From the NCBI RefSeq assembly GCF_051401765.1, contig NW_027480507.1, forward strand, positions 1,736,001 to 1,800,000: a stretch of DNA of 64,000 nt. The letters are read 5' to 3'. Below the pieces are notes generated by a model. That model was not told the origin of the DNA. It was given only the letters and a program-made list of their open reading frames with translations, and made no database searches. Positions 51,827 to 63,748 of this stretch are shown piece after piece. Each line of letters opens with the position of its first letter. Position 1 is the first letter of the stretch. Both the position numbers and the translations under genes were made by a program. This DNA is from Calliopsis andreniformis. Its lineage: Eukaryota; Arthropoda; Insecta; Hymenoptera; Andrenidae.

Positions 51827-51993
51827 CTAGGGCCCGCAGTCCTCAACAATCAGTTGTTAATACTCAATCCTCAATAGAATATCCTCAATTCACAGTTTTC
51901 AATACTCAATACTCAATCTGCAATCTTCAAACCTCTATCCACAAACATCAATTCTCATCACTCAACCCTCAACACTCAGTCCTCAATATTCAA
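51827..51993. repeat. Anchor A24, subtype C
   Basis: CTAGGG with private GGCCCGCAG and GTTGTTAATAC. Confidence 0.85.
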
Positions 51994-52657
51994 TCCTCAA
52001 TCCTCAATCCTCAATCCTCAATCCTCAATCGTCAATCTTCAATCTTCAATACGCAATCTTCAATCCTCAATCCTCAATCCTCAAGCCTCAATCCTCATTC
52101 TTCAATCCTCAATACCCAATCCTCAATTTTCAATCCTCAACCCTCAATCCTCAATTCTCAATCCTCAATCCTCAATCTTCATCCTCATCCTTCAATCCTC
52201 AATACCCAATACTAAATCTTCAATCCTCAATCCTCAATCCTCAATTCTCAATCCTCAATCCTCAGTCTTCAGTCCTCAAACCTCAATCCTCAACCCTCAG
52301 CCCTCATCGTCAATCCTCAATCCTCAGTTCTCAATCCTCAATCTTCAATCCTCAATACTCAATCTTCAATCATCAATCCTCAATCCTCAATCCTCAGTCC
52401 TCATTGTTCAATCCTCAATACTCAATCTGCAATCCTCAATCCTCAATCTTCAATCCTCTACCCTCAATCCTCAATACTCAAACTTCAATCCTCAATCCTC
52501 AGTCCTCAAACATCAATTCTGAATCCTCAATCCTGAATCCTCAATCTTCAATCCTCAATCGCCAATCCTCAATCTTCAATCCTCAATCCTCAATCCTCAA
52601 TCCTCAATCCTCAGTCCTCAAACCTCAATTCTGAATCCTCAATCCTGAATTCTCAAT

Positions 52658-52824
52658 CTACGACCCTCAGTCCTCAACAATCAGTTGTCAATCCTCAATC
52701 CTCAATAGAATATCCTCAATTCACAGTTTTGAATACTCAATACTCAATCTGCAATCTTCAAACCTCTATCCAAAAACATCAATTCTCATCACTCAACCCT
52801 CAACACTCAGTCCTCAATATTCAA
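52658..52824. repeat. Anchor A25, subtype G
   Basis: CCAAAAAC form with private CTACGACCC. Confidence 0.85.
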
Positions 52825-53966
52825 TCCTCAATCCTCAATCCTCAATCCTCAATCGTCAATCTTCAATCCTCAATCCTCAATCGTCAGTCTTCAATCCTCA
52901 ACACTCAGTCTTCAATCCTCAATCCTCAACCCTGAATCCTCAATCCTCATTCATCAATCCTCAATACCCAATCCTCAGTCTTCAATCCTCCATCCTCAAC
53001 ACTCAATCCTCAATCCTCATTCTTCAAACCTCAATACCCAATCCTCAATCTTCAATCCTCACCACTCAATCCTCAATTCTCAATCCTCAAACCTCAGTCT
53101 TCAGTCCTCAAACCTCAATCCTCAACCCTCAGCCCTCATCGTCAATGCTCAATCCTCAGTCCTCAATCCTCAATCTTCAGTCCCCAATACTCAATCTTCA
53201 ACCCTCTGTCCTGAATTCTCAATCCTCAATCCTCAATCCTCAATCCTCCATCCTCAATCCTCAATCCTCAATCGTCAGTCTTCAATCCTCAACACTCAGT
53301 CTTCAATCCTCAATCCTCAACCCTGAATCCTCAATCCTCATTCTTCAATCCTCAATACCCAATCCTCAATCTTCAATCCTCAATCCTCAATCCTCAATTC
53401 CCAATCCTCCATCCTCAGTCGTCAGTGCTCAAACCTCTATCCTCAACCCTCAGCCCTCATCCTCAATCCTCAATCCTCAATCTTCAATCCTCAATCCGCA
53501 ATCCTCAATATTCAATCATCAATCCTCAATCCTCAGTCCTCAAACCTCAACTCTGAATCCTCAATCCTGAATCCTCTATCTTCAATCCTCAATCCCCAAT
53601 CCTCAAACTTCAATCCTCAATACTCAATCTTCAATCATCAATCCTCAATCCTCAATCCTCAATCCTCAATCCTCAATCCTCAATCTTCAATCCTCAATAC
53701 TCAATCTGCAATTCTCAATCCTCAATCCTCAATCCTCAAACCTCATTCTTCAATCCTCAATACCGAATCCTCAATCTTCAATACTCATTCCTCAATCCTC
53801 AATTCTCAATCCTGAATCCTCAATCCTCACACTTCAAACATCAGTACTCAACCCACAGTCCTCGTCCTCAGTCCACAACCCTCAATCCTCAATCCTCAAT
53901 CTTCAATCATCAATACTCAATCTTCAATCCTCAATCCTCAATACTCAATCCTCAATCCTCAATCCT

Positions 53967-54011
53967 CAGTCGCCTGTCTTCAATCCTCAATACTCAATCT
54001 TCAATCCGCAA
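53967..54011. repeat. Anchor B16, TCAATCC form
   Basis: Like B9, B12 and B13, but followed by the join to X3 instead of a subtype-C anchor A. Confidence 0.85.
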
Positions 54012-54990
54012 TCCTCAATCCTCAATCCTCAATCCTCATTCTTCAATCCTCAATACCCAATGCTCAATCTTCAATCCTCAATCCTCAATCCTCAATTCCC
54101 AGTCCTCAATCCTCTGTCCTCAGTCCTCACACCTCAATCCTCAACCATCAGCCCTCATCGTCAATCCTCAATCCTCAGTCCTCAATCCTCAACCTTCAAT
54201 CCTCAATACTCAATCTTCAATCCTCAATCCTCAATTCTCAATCCTCAATCCTCAATCCTCAATCCTCAATCCTCAATCCTCAATCGTCAGTCTTCAATCC
54301 TCAATACCCAATCTTCAATCCTCACTCCTCAATCCTCCATTCTCAATCCTCAATCCTCATTCTTCAATCCTCAATACCTAATCCTCAATCTTCAATCCTG
54401 AATCTTCAATCCTCAATTCTCAATCCTCATTCCTCAGTCCTCAGACCTCAAACCTCAATCCTCAACCCTCAGCCCTCACCCTCAATCCTCAATCCTCAAT
54501 CTACAATCCTCAATACTCAATCCTCAATACTCAATCTTCAATCCTCAATCCTCAGTCCTCAAACCTCAATTCTGAATCCTCAATCCTGCATCCTCAATCT
54601 TCAATCCTCAATCCCCAATCCTCAATCTTCAATCCTCAATCCTCAATCCTCAATCCTCAATCCTCAATCCTCAATCTTCAATCCTCAATACTCAATCTTC
54701 AATCCTCAATCCTCTATCTTCAATCCTCAATCCTCAATCCTCAAACCTCAATCTTCAATCCTCAATCCTCAATCTTCAATTCTCTATCCTCAATCCTCAA
54801 TACTCAAACTTCAATCCTCAATCCTCAGTCCTCAAACTTCAATTCTGAATCCTCAATGCTGAATCCTCAATCTTCAATCGTCAATCGCCAATCCTCAATC
54901 TTCAATCCTCAATCCTCAATCCTCAATCCTCAATCCTCAATCCTCAGTCCTCAAACCTCAATTCTGAATCCTCAATCCTGAATTCTCAAT

Positions 54991-55157
54991 CTACGGCCCT
55001 CAGTCCTCAACAATCAGTTGTCAATCCTCAATCCTCAATAGACTATCCTCAATTCACAGTTTTGAATACTCAATACTCAATCTGCAATCTTCAAACCTCT
55101 ATACACAAACATCAATTCTCATCACTCAACCCTCAACACTCAGTCCTCAATATTCAA
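54991..55157. repeat. Anchor A26, subtype G
   Basis: CTATACAC form with private ATAGACTATCC; first of the 699-bp pair in X3. Confidence 0.85.
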
Positions 55158-55689
55158 TCCTCAATCCTCAATCCTCAATCCTCAATCGTCAATCTTCAAT
55201 CCTCTATACGCAATCTTCAATCCTCCATCCTCAACACTCAATCCTCAATCCTCATTCTTCAAACCTCAATACCCAATCCTCAATCTTCAATCCTCAACAC
55301 TCAATCCTCAATTCTCAATCCTCAATCCTCAGTCTTCAGTCCTCAAACCTCAATCCTCAACCCTCAGCCCTCATCGTCAATCCTCAATCCTCAGTCCTCA
55401 ATCCTCAATCTTCAGTCCCCAATACTCAATCTTCAACCCTCTGTCCTCAATTCTCAATCCTCAATCCTCAATCCTCAATCCTCAATCCTCAATCCTCAAT
55501 CGTCAATCCTCATTCTTCAATCCTCAATACCCAATACTAAATCTTCAATCCTCAATCCTCAATCCTCAATTCTCAATCCTCCATCCTCAGTCCTCAGTTC
55601 TCAATCTTCAATCCTCAATACTCAATCTTCAATCCTCAATCCTCAGTCCTCAAACCTCAATTCTGAATCCTCAATCCTGAATTCTCAAT

Positions 55690-55856
55690 CTACGGCCCTC
55701 AGTCCTCAACAATCAGTTGTCAATCCTCAATCCTCAACAGAATATCCTCAATTCACAGTTTTCAATACTCAATACTCAATATGCAATCTTCAAACCTCTA
55801 TCCACAAACATCAATTCTCATCACTCAACCTTCAACACTCAGTCCTCAATATTCAA
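55690..55856. repeat. Anchor A27, subtype C2
   Basis: CAACAGAATATCC and CAATATGC; private CAACCTTCAACAC. Confidence 0.85.
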
Positions 55857-56270
55857 TCCTCAATCCTCAATCCACAATCCTCAATCCTCAATCGTCAATC
55901 TTCAATCCTCAATACGCAATCTTCAATCCTCAATCATCAATCCTCAATCCTCAATCCTCATTCTTCAATCCTCAATACCCAATCCTCAATTTTCAATCCT
56001 CAACCCTCAATCCTCAATTCTCAATCCTCAATCCTCAATCTTCAATCCTCATTCTTCAATCCTCAATACCCAATACTAAATCTTCAATCCTCAATCCTCA
56101 ATCCTCAATTCTCAATCCTCAATCCTCAGTCTTCAGTCCTCAAACCTCAATCCTCAACCCTCAGCCCTCATCGTCAATCCTCAATCCTCAGTCCTCAATC
56201 CTCAATCTTCAATACCCAATACTCAATCTTCAGCCCTCTGTCCTCAATTCTCAATCCTCAATCCTCAATC

Positions 56271-57595
56271 CTCAATCCTCAATCCTCAATCGTCAGTCTT
56301 CAATCCTCAATACTCAGTCTTCAATCCTCAATCCTCAATCCTGAATCCTCAATCCTCATTCTACAATCCTCAATACCCAATCCTCAATCTTCAATCCTGA
56401 ATCCTCGATCCTCAATTCTCAATCCTCCACCCTCAGTCCTCAGTCCTCAAACCTCTATCCTCAACCCTCAGCCCTCATCCTCAATCCTCAATCCTCAACC
56501 TTCAATCCTCAATCCGCAATGCTCAATATTCAATCATCAATCCTCAATCCTCAGTCATCAAACCTCAATTCTGAATCCTCAATCCTGAATCCTCAATCTT
56601 CAATCCTCAATCCCCAATCCTCAATCTTCAATCCTCAATACTCAATCTTCAATCATCAATCCTCAATCCTCAATCCTCAATCCTCAATCCTCAATCCTCA
56701 ATCTTCAATCCTCAATACTCAATCTGCAATTCTCAATCCTCAATCCTCAATCCTCAATCCTCAAACCTCATACTTCAACCCTCAATACCGAATCCTCAAT
56801 CTTCAATACACAATCCCCAATCCTCAATCGTCAGTCTTCAATCCTCAATACTCAGTCTTCAATCCTCAATCCTCAATCCTGAATCCTCAATCCTCATTCT
56901 ACAATCCTCAATACCCAATCCTCAATCTTCAATCCTGAATCCTCGATCCTCAATTCTCAATCCTCCACCCTCAGTCCTCAGTCCTCAAACCTCTATCCTC
57001 AACCCTCAGCCCTCATCCTCAATCCTCAATCCTCAACCTTCAATCCTCAATCCGCAATGCTCAATATTCACTCATCAATCCTCAATCCTCAGTCCTCAAA
57101 CCTCAATTCTGAATCCTCAATCCTGAATCCTCAATCTTCAATCCTCAATCCCCAATCCTCAATCTTCAATCCTCAATACTCAATCTTCAATCATCAATCC
57201 TCAATCCTCAATCCTCAATCCTCAATCCTCGATCCTCAATCTTCAATCCTCAATACTCAATCTGCAATTCTCGATCCTCAATCCTCAATCCTCAAACCTC
57301 ATACTTCAACCCTCAATACCGAATCCTCAATCTTCAATACACAATCCCCAATCCTCAATTCTCAATCCTGAATCCTCAATCCTCATACTTCAAACATCAA
57401 TACTCAACCCTCAGTCCTCGTCCTCAATCCACAACACTCAATCCTCAATCCTCAATCTTCAATCATCAATATTCAATATTCAATACTGAATCCTCAATCC
57501 TCAATCCTCATCCCTCAATCCTCAATGTTCAATCCTGAATACCCAATCCTCAATCTTCAATCCTCAATCCTCAATCCTCAATCCTCAATCCTCAG
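56271..57595. repeat. Shared block with 62165-63489
   Basis: Landmarks at 56519, 57057 and 57525 recur at +5894 (62413, 62951, 63419). The block covers the two runs starting TCAATGCTCAATATTCA and ends in the AATATTCAATATTC cluster plus TCATCCCTC. Confidence 0.8.
57466..57487. repeat. AATATTC cluster 2
   Basis: Same run as at 49201, followed by the same TCATCCCTC stretch. Confidence 0.75.
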
Positions 57596-57638
57596 TCCTC
57601 AAACCTCAATCCTGAATCCTCAAACCTGAATCCTCAAT

Positions 57639-57793
57639 CTTCGGCCCTCAGTCCTCAACAATCAATTGTCAATCCTCAATCCTCGGTAGCATATCCTCAG
57701 TTCAGAGTTTTCAATCTGCAATACAGAATCTGCAATCTTCAAATCTCTATCCACAAACATCAATTCTCATCACTCAACCCTCAACAATCAGTC
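57639..57793. repeat. Anchor A28, subtype E, cut short
   Basis: CTTCGG, CTCGGTAGCATATCC, TCAGTTCAGAGTTTTC and CAATCTGCAATACAG. After CAACAATCAGTC it passes to CCCCAATCC instead of CTCAATATTC. Confidence 0.8.
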
Positions 57794-57979
57794 CCCAATC
57801 CTCAATCTTCAATCCTCAATCCTCAATCCTCAATCCTCAATCCTCAATGTTCAATCCTCAATACTCAATGCTCAATCCTCAATCCTCAATCCTCAACCCT
57901 CAATCTTCATTCCTCAATCCTCAATCCTCAATCTTCAATCCTCATTCTTCAATCCTCAATACCCAATCCTCAATCTTCA

Positions 57980-58720
57980 ATCCTCAATCCTCAATCCTGA
58001 ATTCTCAATCCTCAATCCTCAGTCTTCAGTCCTCAAACCTCAATCCTCAACCTCAGCCCTCATCGTCAATCCTCAATCCTCAGTCCTCAATCCTCAATCT
58101 TCAATACCCAATACTCAATCTTCAGCCCTCTGTCCTCAATCCTCAATCCTCAATCGTCAATCTTCAATCCTCAATACACAATCTTCAATCCTCAATCCCC
58201 AATCCGCAATCCTCAATCCTCATTCTTCAATCCTCAAAACGCAATCCTCAATCTTCAATCCTCAATCCTCAATCCTCAATTCTCAATCCTCAATCCTCAA
58301 TCTTCAATCCTCATTCTTCAATCCTCAATACCCAATACTCAATCTTCAATCCTCAATCCTCAATCCTCAATTCTCAGTCCTCAATCCTCTGTCCTCAGTC
58401 CTCACACCTCAATCCTCAACCATCAGCCCTCATCGTCAATCGTCAATCCTCAGTCCTCAATCCTCAATCTTCAATCCTCAATACTCAATCTTCAATCCTC
58501 AATCCTCAATTCTCAATCCTCAATCCTCAATCCTCAATCCTCAATCCTCAATCCTCAATCGTCAGTCTTCAATCCTCAATACCCAATCTTCAATCCTCAC
58601 TCCTCAATCCTCCATTCTCAATCCTCAATCCTCATTCTTCAATCCTCAATACCTAATCCTCAATCTTCAATCCTGAATCCTCAATCCTCAATTCTCAATC
58701 CTCATTCCTCAGTCCTCAGA
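57980..58720. repeat. Shared block with 60166-60906
   Basis: It matches at offset 2186, for example CTCAGCCCTC at 58051 and 60237. Both share CATCGTCAATCGTC (58433 and 60619) where most other copies have CATCGTCAATCCTC. Confidence 0.75.
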
Positions 58721-58739
58721 CCTCAAACCTCAATCCTCA

Positions 58740-59095
58740 AACCTGAATCCTCAATCTTCGGCCCTCAGTCCTCAACAATCAATTGTCAATCCTCAATCCT
58801 CGGTAGCATATCCTCAGTTCAGAGTTTTCAATCTGCAATACAGAATCTGCAATCTTCAAATCTCTATCCACAAACATCAATTCTCATCACTCAACCCTCA
58901 ACACTCAGTCCCCAATCCTCAATCTTCAATCCTCAATCCTCAATCCTCAATCCTCAATCCTCAATGTTCAATCCTCAATACTCAATGCTCAATCCTCAAT
59001 CCTCAATCCTCAACCCTCAATCTTCATTCCTCAATCCTCAATCCTCAATCTTCAATCCTCATTCTTCAATCCTCAATACCCAATTCTCAATCTTC
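58740..59095. repeat. 1117-bp tandem, copy b (first about 355 bp)
   Basis: It repeats the head of copy a through the subtype-E anchor and TCAATGTTCAATCC (57847 against 58964). It then changes to the CCCCAAATCTG run shared with 49.4 kb. CAACACTCAG here replaces CAACAATCAG of copy a. Confidence 0.8.
58756..58911. repeat. Anchor A29, subtype E, cut short
   Basis: Tandem partner of A28 at +1117, with CAACACTCAG. Confidence 0.8.
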
Positions 59096-59775
59096 AATCC
59101 TCAATCCTCAATCCCCAAATCTGAATCCTCAATCCTCGATCCTCATCCCTCAAACATCAATACTCAACCCTCAGTCCTCGTCCTCAATCCACAACCCTCA
59201 ATCCTCAATCCTCAATCTTCAATCATCAATATACAATCTTCAGTCCTCAATCCTCAATACTCAATCCTCAATCCTCTATGTTCAACCCGCGATACACAAT
59301 CCTCAATGTTCAATCCTCAATACTCAATCCTCAATCCTCAATCCTCAATCCTCAATCATCAATCCTCAATCCTCAGTCCCCAAACCTCAATCCTCAATCT
59401 TCAATCCTCAATACTCATTCTTCAATCCTCAATCCTCAATACTCAATCCTCAATCCTCAATCCTCAATCGCCAATCTTCAATCCACAATACTCAATCTTC
59501 AATCCTCAATCCTCAATCCTCAATCCTCAATCCTCATTCTTCTATCCTCAATACCCAATCCTCAGTCTTCGATCCTCAATCCTCAATTCTCAATTCTCAA
59601 TCCTCAATCCTCAGTCCTCAGTCCTCAAACCTCAATCCTCAACCCTCAGCCCTCATCCTCAATGCTCAATCCACAATCCTCAATCCTCTATCTTCAATCC
59701 TCAATACTCAATCTTCAATCCTCAATCCTCAGACCTCAAACATCAATTCTGAATCCTCAATCCTGAATTCTCAAC

Positions 59776-59942
59776 CTACGGCCCTCAGTCATCAACAATC
59801 AGTTGTCAATCCTCAATCCTCAATAGAATATCCTCAATTCACAGCTTTCAATACTCAATACTCAATCTGCAATCTTCAAACCTCTATCCACAAACATCAA
59901 TTCTCACCATTCAACCCTCAACACTCAGTCCTCAATATTCAA
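59776..59942. repeat. Anchor A30, subtype D
   Basis: Partner of A22 at +9634, but with AATATCCTC in place of AATATGCTC. Confidence 0.85.
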
Positions 59943-61437
59943 TCCTCAATCCTCAATCCTCAATCCTCAATCGTCAATCTTCAATCCTCAATACGCAATC
60001 TTCAATCCTCAATCCTCAATCCTCAATCCTCAATCCTCATTCTTCAATCCTCAATACCCAATCCTCAATCTTCAATCCTCAATCCTCAATCCTCAATTCT
60101 CAATCCTCAATCCTCAATCTTCAATCCTCATTCTTCAATCCTCAATACCCAATCCTCAATCTTCAATCCTCAATCCTCAATCCTCAATTCTCAATCCTCA
60201 ATCCTCAGTCTTCAGTCCTCAAACCTCAATCCTCAACCTCAGCCCTCATCGTCAATCCTCAATCCTCAGTCCTCAATCCTCAATCTTCAATACCCAATAC
60301 TCAATCTTCAGCCCTCTGTCCTCAATCCTCAATCCTCAATCGTCAATCTTCAATCCTCAATACGCAATCTTCAATCCTCAGTCCCCAATCCGCAATCCTC
60401 AATCCTCATTCTTCAATCCTCAAAACGCAATCCTCAATCTTCAATCCTCAATCCTCAATCCTCAATTCTCAATCCTCAATCCTCAATCTTCAATCCTCAT
60501 TCTTCAATCCTCAATACCCAATACTCAATCTTCAATCCTCAATCCTCAATCCTCAATTCTCAGTCCTCAATCCTCTGTCCTCAGTCCTCACACCTCAATC
60601 CTCAACCATCAGCCCTCATCGTCAATCGTCAATCCTCAGTCCTCAATCCTCAATCTTCAATCCTCAATACTCAATCTTCAATCCTCAATCCTCAATTCTC
60701 AATCCTCGATCCTCAATCCTCAATCCTCAATCCTCAATCCTCAATCGTCAGTCTTCAATCCTCAATACCCAATCTTCAATCCTCACTCCTCAATCCTCCA
60801 TTCTCAATCCTCAATCCTCATTCTTCAATCCTCAATACCTAATCCTCAATCTTCAATCCTGAATCCTCAATCCTCAATTCTCAATCCTCATTCCTCAGTC
60901 CTCAGACCTCAAACCTCAATCCTCAACCCTCAGCCCTCATCCTCAATCCTCAATCCTCAATCTACGATTCTCAATACTCAATTCTCAATACTCAATCTTC
61001 AATCCTCAATCCTCAGTCCTCAAACCTCAATTCTGAATCCTCAATCCTGCATCCTCAAGCTTCAATCCTCAATCCCCAATCCTCAATCTTCAATCCTCAA
61101 TCCTCAATCCTCAATCCTCAATCCTCAATCTTCAATCCTCAATACTCAATCTTCAATCCCCAATCCTCTATCCTCAGTCCTCAATCCTCAATACTCAAAC
61201 CTCAATCTTCAATCCTCAATCCTCAATCTTCAATCCTCTATCCTCAATCCTCAATTCTCAAACTTCAATCCTCAATCCTCAGTACTCAAACTTCAATTCT
61301 GAATCCTCAATCCTGAATCCTCAATCTTCAATCCTCAATCGCCAATCCTCAATCTTCAATCCTCAATCCTCAATCCTCAATCCTCAATCCTCAGTCCTCA
61401 AACCTCAATTCTGAATCCTCAATCCTGAATTCTCAAT

Positions 61438-61604
61438 CTACGGCCCTCAGTCCTCAACAATCGGTTGTCAATCCTCAATCCTCAATAGAATATCCTCAAT
61501 TCACAGTTTTGAATACTCAATACTCAATCTGCAATCTTCAAACCTCTATACACAAACATCAATTCTCATCACTCAACCCTCAACACTCAGTCCTCAATAT
61601 TCAA
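61438..61604. repeat. Anchor A31, subtype G
   Basis: Partner of A20 at +14920; ATCGGTTGTC and CTATACAC. Confidence 0.85.
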
Positions 61605-63359
61605 TCCTCAATCCTCAGTCCTCAATCCTCAATCCTCAATCGTAAATCTTCAATCCTCAATACGCAATCTTCAATCCTCAATCCTCAATCCTCAAGCCTC
61701 AATCCTCATTCTTCAATCCTCAATACCCAATCCTCAATTTTCAATCCTCAACCCTCAATCCTCAATTCTCAATCCTGAATCCTCAATCTTCAATCCTCAT
61801 TCTTCAATCCTCAATACCCAATACTAAATCTTCAATCCTCAATCCTCAATCCTCAATTCTCAATCCTCAATCCTCAGTCTTCAGTCTTCAGTCCTCAAAC
61901 CTCAATCCTCAACCTCAGCCCTCATCGTCAATCCTCAATCCTCAGTCCTCAATCCTCAATCTTCAATACCCAATACTCAATCTTCAGCCCTCTGTCCTCA
62001 ATCCTCAATCCTCAATCGTCAATCTTCAATCCTCAATACGCAATCTTCAATCCTCAATCCCCAATCCGCAATCCTCAATCCTCATTCTTCAATCCTCAAA
62101 ACGCAATCCTCAATCTTCAATCCTCAATCCTCAATCCTCAATTCTCAATCCTCAATCCTCAATCCTCAATCCTCAATCCTCAATCGTCAGTCTTCAATCC
62201 TCAATACTCAGTCTTCAATCCTCAATCCTCAATCCTGAGTCCTCAATCCTCATTCTACAATCCTCAATACCCAATCCTCAATCTTCAATCCTGAATCCTC
62301 GATCCTCAATTCTCAATCCTCCACCCTCAGTCCTCAGTCCTCAAACCTCTATCCTCAACCCTCAGCCCTCATCCTCAATCCTCAATCCTCAACCTTCAAT
62401 CCTCAATCCGCAATGCTCAATATTCAATCATCAATCCTCAATCCTCAGTCCTCAAACCTCAATTCTGAATCCTCAATCCTGAATCCTCAATCTTCAATCC
62501 TCAATCCCCAATCCTCAATCTTCAATCCTCAATACTCAATCTTCAATCATCAATCCTCAATCCTCAATCCTCAATCCTCAATCCTCAATCCTCAATCTTC
62601 AATCCTCAATACTCAATCTGCAATTCTCAATCCTCAATCCTCAATCCTCAATCCTCAAACCTCATACTTCAACCCTCAATACCGAATCCTCAATCTTCAA
62701 TACACAATCCCCAATCCTCAATCGTCAGTCTTCAATCCTCAATACTCAGTCTTCAATCCTCAATCCTCAATCCTGAATCCTCAATCCTCATTCTACAATC
62801 CTCAATACCCAATCCTCAATCTTCAATCCTGAATCCTCGATCCTCAATTCTCAATCCTCCACCCTCAGTCCTCAGTCCTCAAACCTCTATCCTCAACCCT
62901 CAGGCCTCATCCTCAATCCTCAATCCTCAACCTTCAATCCTCAATCCGCAATGCTCAATATTCAATCATCGATCCTCAATCCTCAGTCCTCAAACCTCAA
63001 TTCTGAATCCTCAATCCTGAATCCTCAATCTTCAATCCTCAATCCCCAATCCTCAATCTTCAATCCTCAATACTCAATCTTCAATCATCAATCCTCAATC
63101 CTCAATCCTCAATCCTCAATCCTCGATCCTCAATCTTCAATCCTCAATACTCAATCTGCAATTCTCAATCCTCAATCCTCAATCCTCAAACCTCATACTT
63201 CAACCCTCAATACCGAATCCTCAATCTTCAATACACAATCCCCAATCCTCAATTCTCAATCCTGAATCCTCAATCCTCATACTTCAAACATCAATACTCA
63301 ACCCTCAGTCCTCGTCCTCAATCCACAACACTCAATCCTCAATCCTCAATCTTCAATCA

Positions 63360-63381
63360 TCAATATTCAATATTCAATACT
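63360..63381. repeat. AATATTC cluster 3
   Basis: Partner of cluster 1 at +14159 and of cluster 2 at +5894. Confidence 0.75.
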
Positions 63382-63626
63382 GAATCCTCAATCCTCAATC
63401 CTCATCCCTCAATCCTCAATGTTCAATCCTGAATACCCAATCCTCAATCTTCAATCCTCAATCCTCAATCCTCAATCCTCAATCCTCAATGTTCAATCCT
63501 CAATCCTCAATCCTCAATCCTCAATCCTCATTCTTCTATCCTCAATACCCAATCCTCAGTCTTCAATCCTCAATCCTCAATTCTCAATTCTCAATCCTCA
63601 ATCCTCAGTCCTCAATCCTCAATCCT

Positions 63627-63748
63627 CAATAGAATATGCTCAATTCACAGCTTTCAATACTCAATACTCAATCTGCAATCTTCAAACCTCTATCCACAAA
63701 CATCAATTCTCACCATTCAACCCTCAACACTCAGTCCTCAATATTCAA
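63627..63748. repeat. Anchor A32, subtype D, left part missing
   Basis: It begins at AATAGAATATGCTC. The CTACGG to GTTGTC part is replaced by plain TCCTCAA units. CAGCTTTC and CACCATTC are kept. Confidence 0.8.

Larger units (their letters stand above)
50661..52440. repeat. Mosaic of short shared runs
   Basis: Three runs of CTCATTCTTC followed by TACCCAATCCTCAG appear near 50790, 50878 and 51140, each beside CAATCGCCAGTC or similar. The stretch also holds the subtype-E anchor at 51484 and a subtype-C anchor at 51827, only 343 bp apart. No long partner elsewhere in the window was found for it. It is still wholly heptameric. Confidence 0.65.
52441..54064. repeat. Third copy of the 28678-30300 and 35017-36640 run
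   Basis: Landmarks at 52729, 53145 and 54060 match 28966, 29382 and 30297 at offset 23763, and 35305, 35721 and 36636 at offset 17424. Private changes here include CTACGACCCTC (52658) and CAGTCGTCAGTGC (53416). It is joined at 54066 to block X3. Confidence 0.82.
54066..57297. repeat. Block X, copy X3
   Basis: It matches X1 at a constant offset of 40975 (14087 to 55062, 14786 to 55761, 15544 to 56519, 16082 to 57057) and X2 at 13577 up to the 363-bp deletion in X2. The match with X1 is lost near 57297, where X1 reads CTCATTCTTC and this copy CTCATACTTC. Confidence 0.83.
57623..58739. repeat. 1117-bp tandem, copy a
   Basis: The run AACCTGAATCC, CTTCGGCCC, CTCGGTAGCATATCC, TCAGTTCAGAG at 57623-57720 recurs at +1117. 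The second part of the unit (about 57980-58720) also matches 60166-60906 at offset 2186, sharing the GTCAATCGTCAATCC change. Confidence 0.8.
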
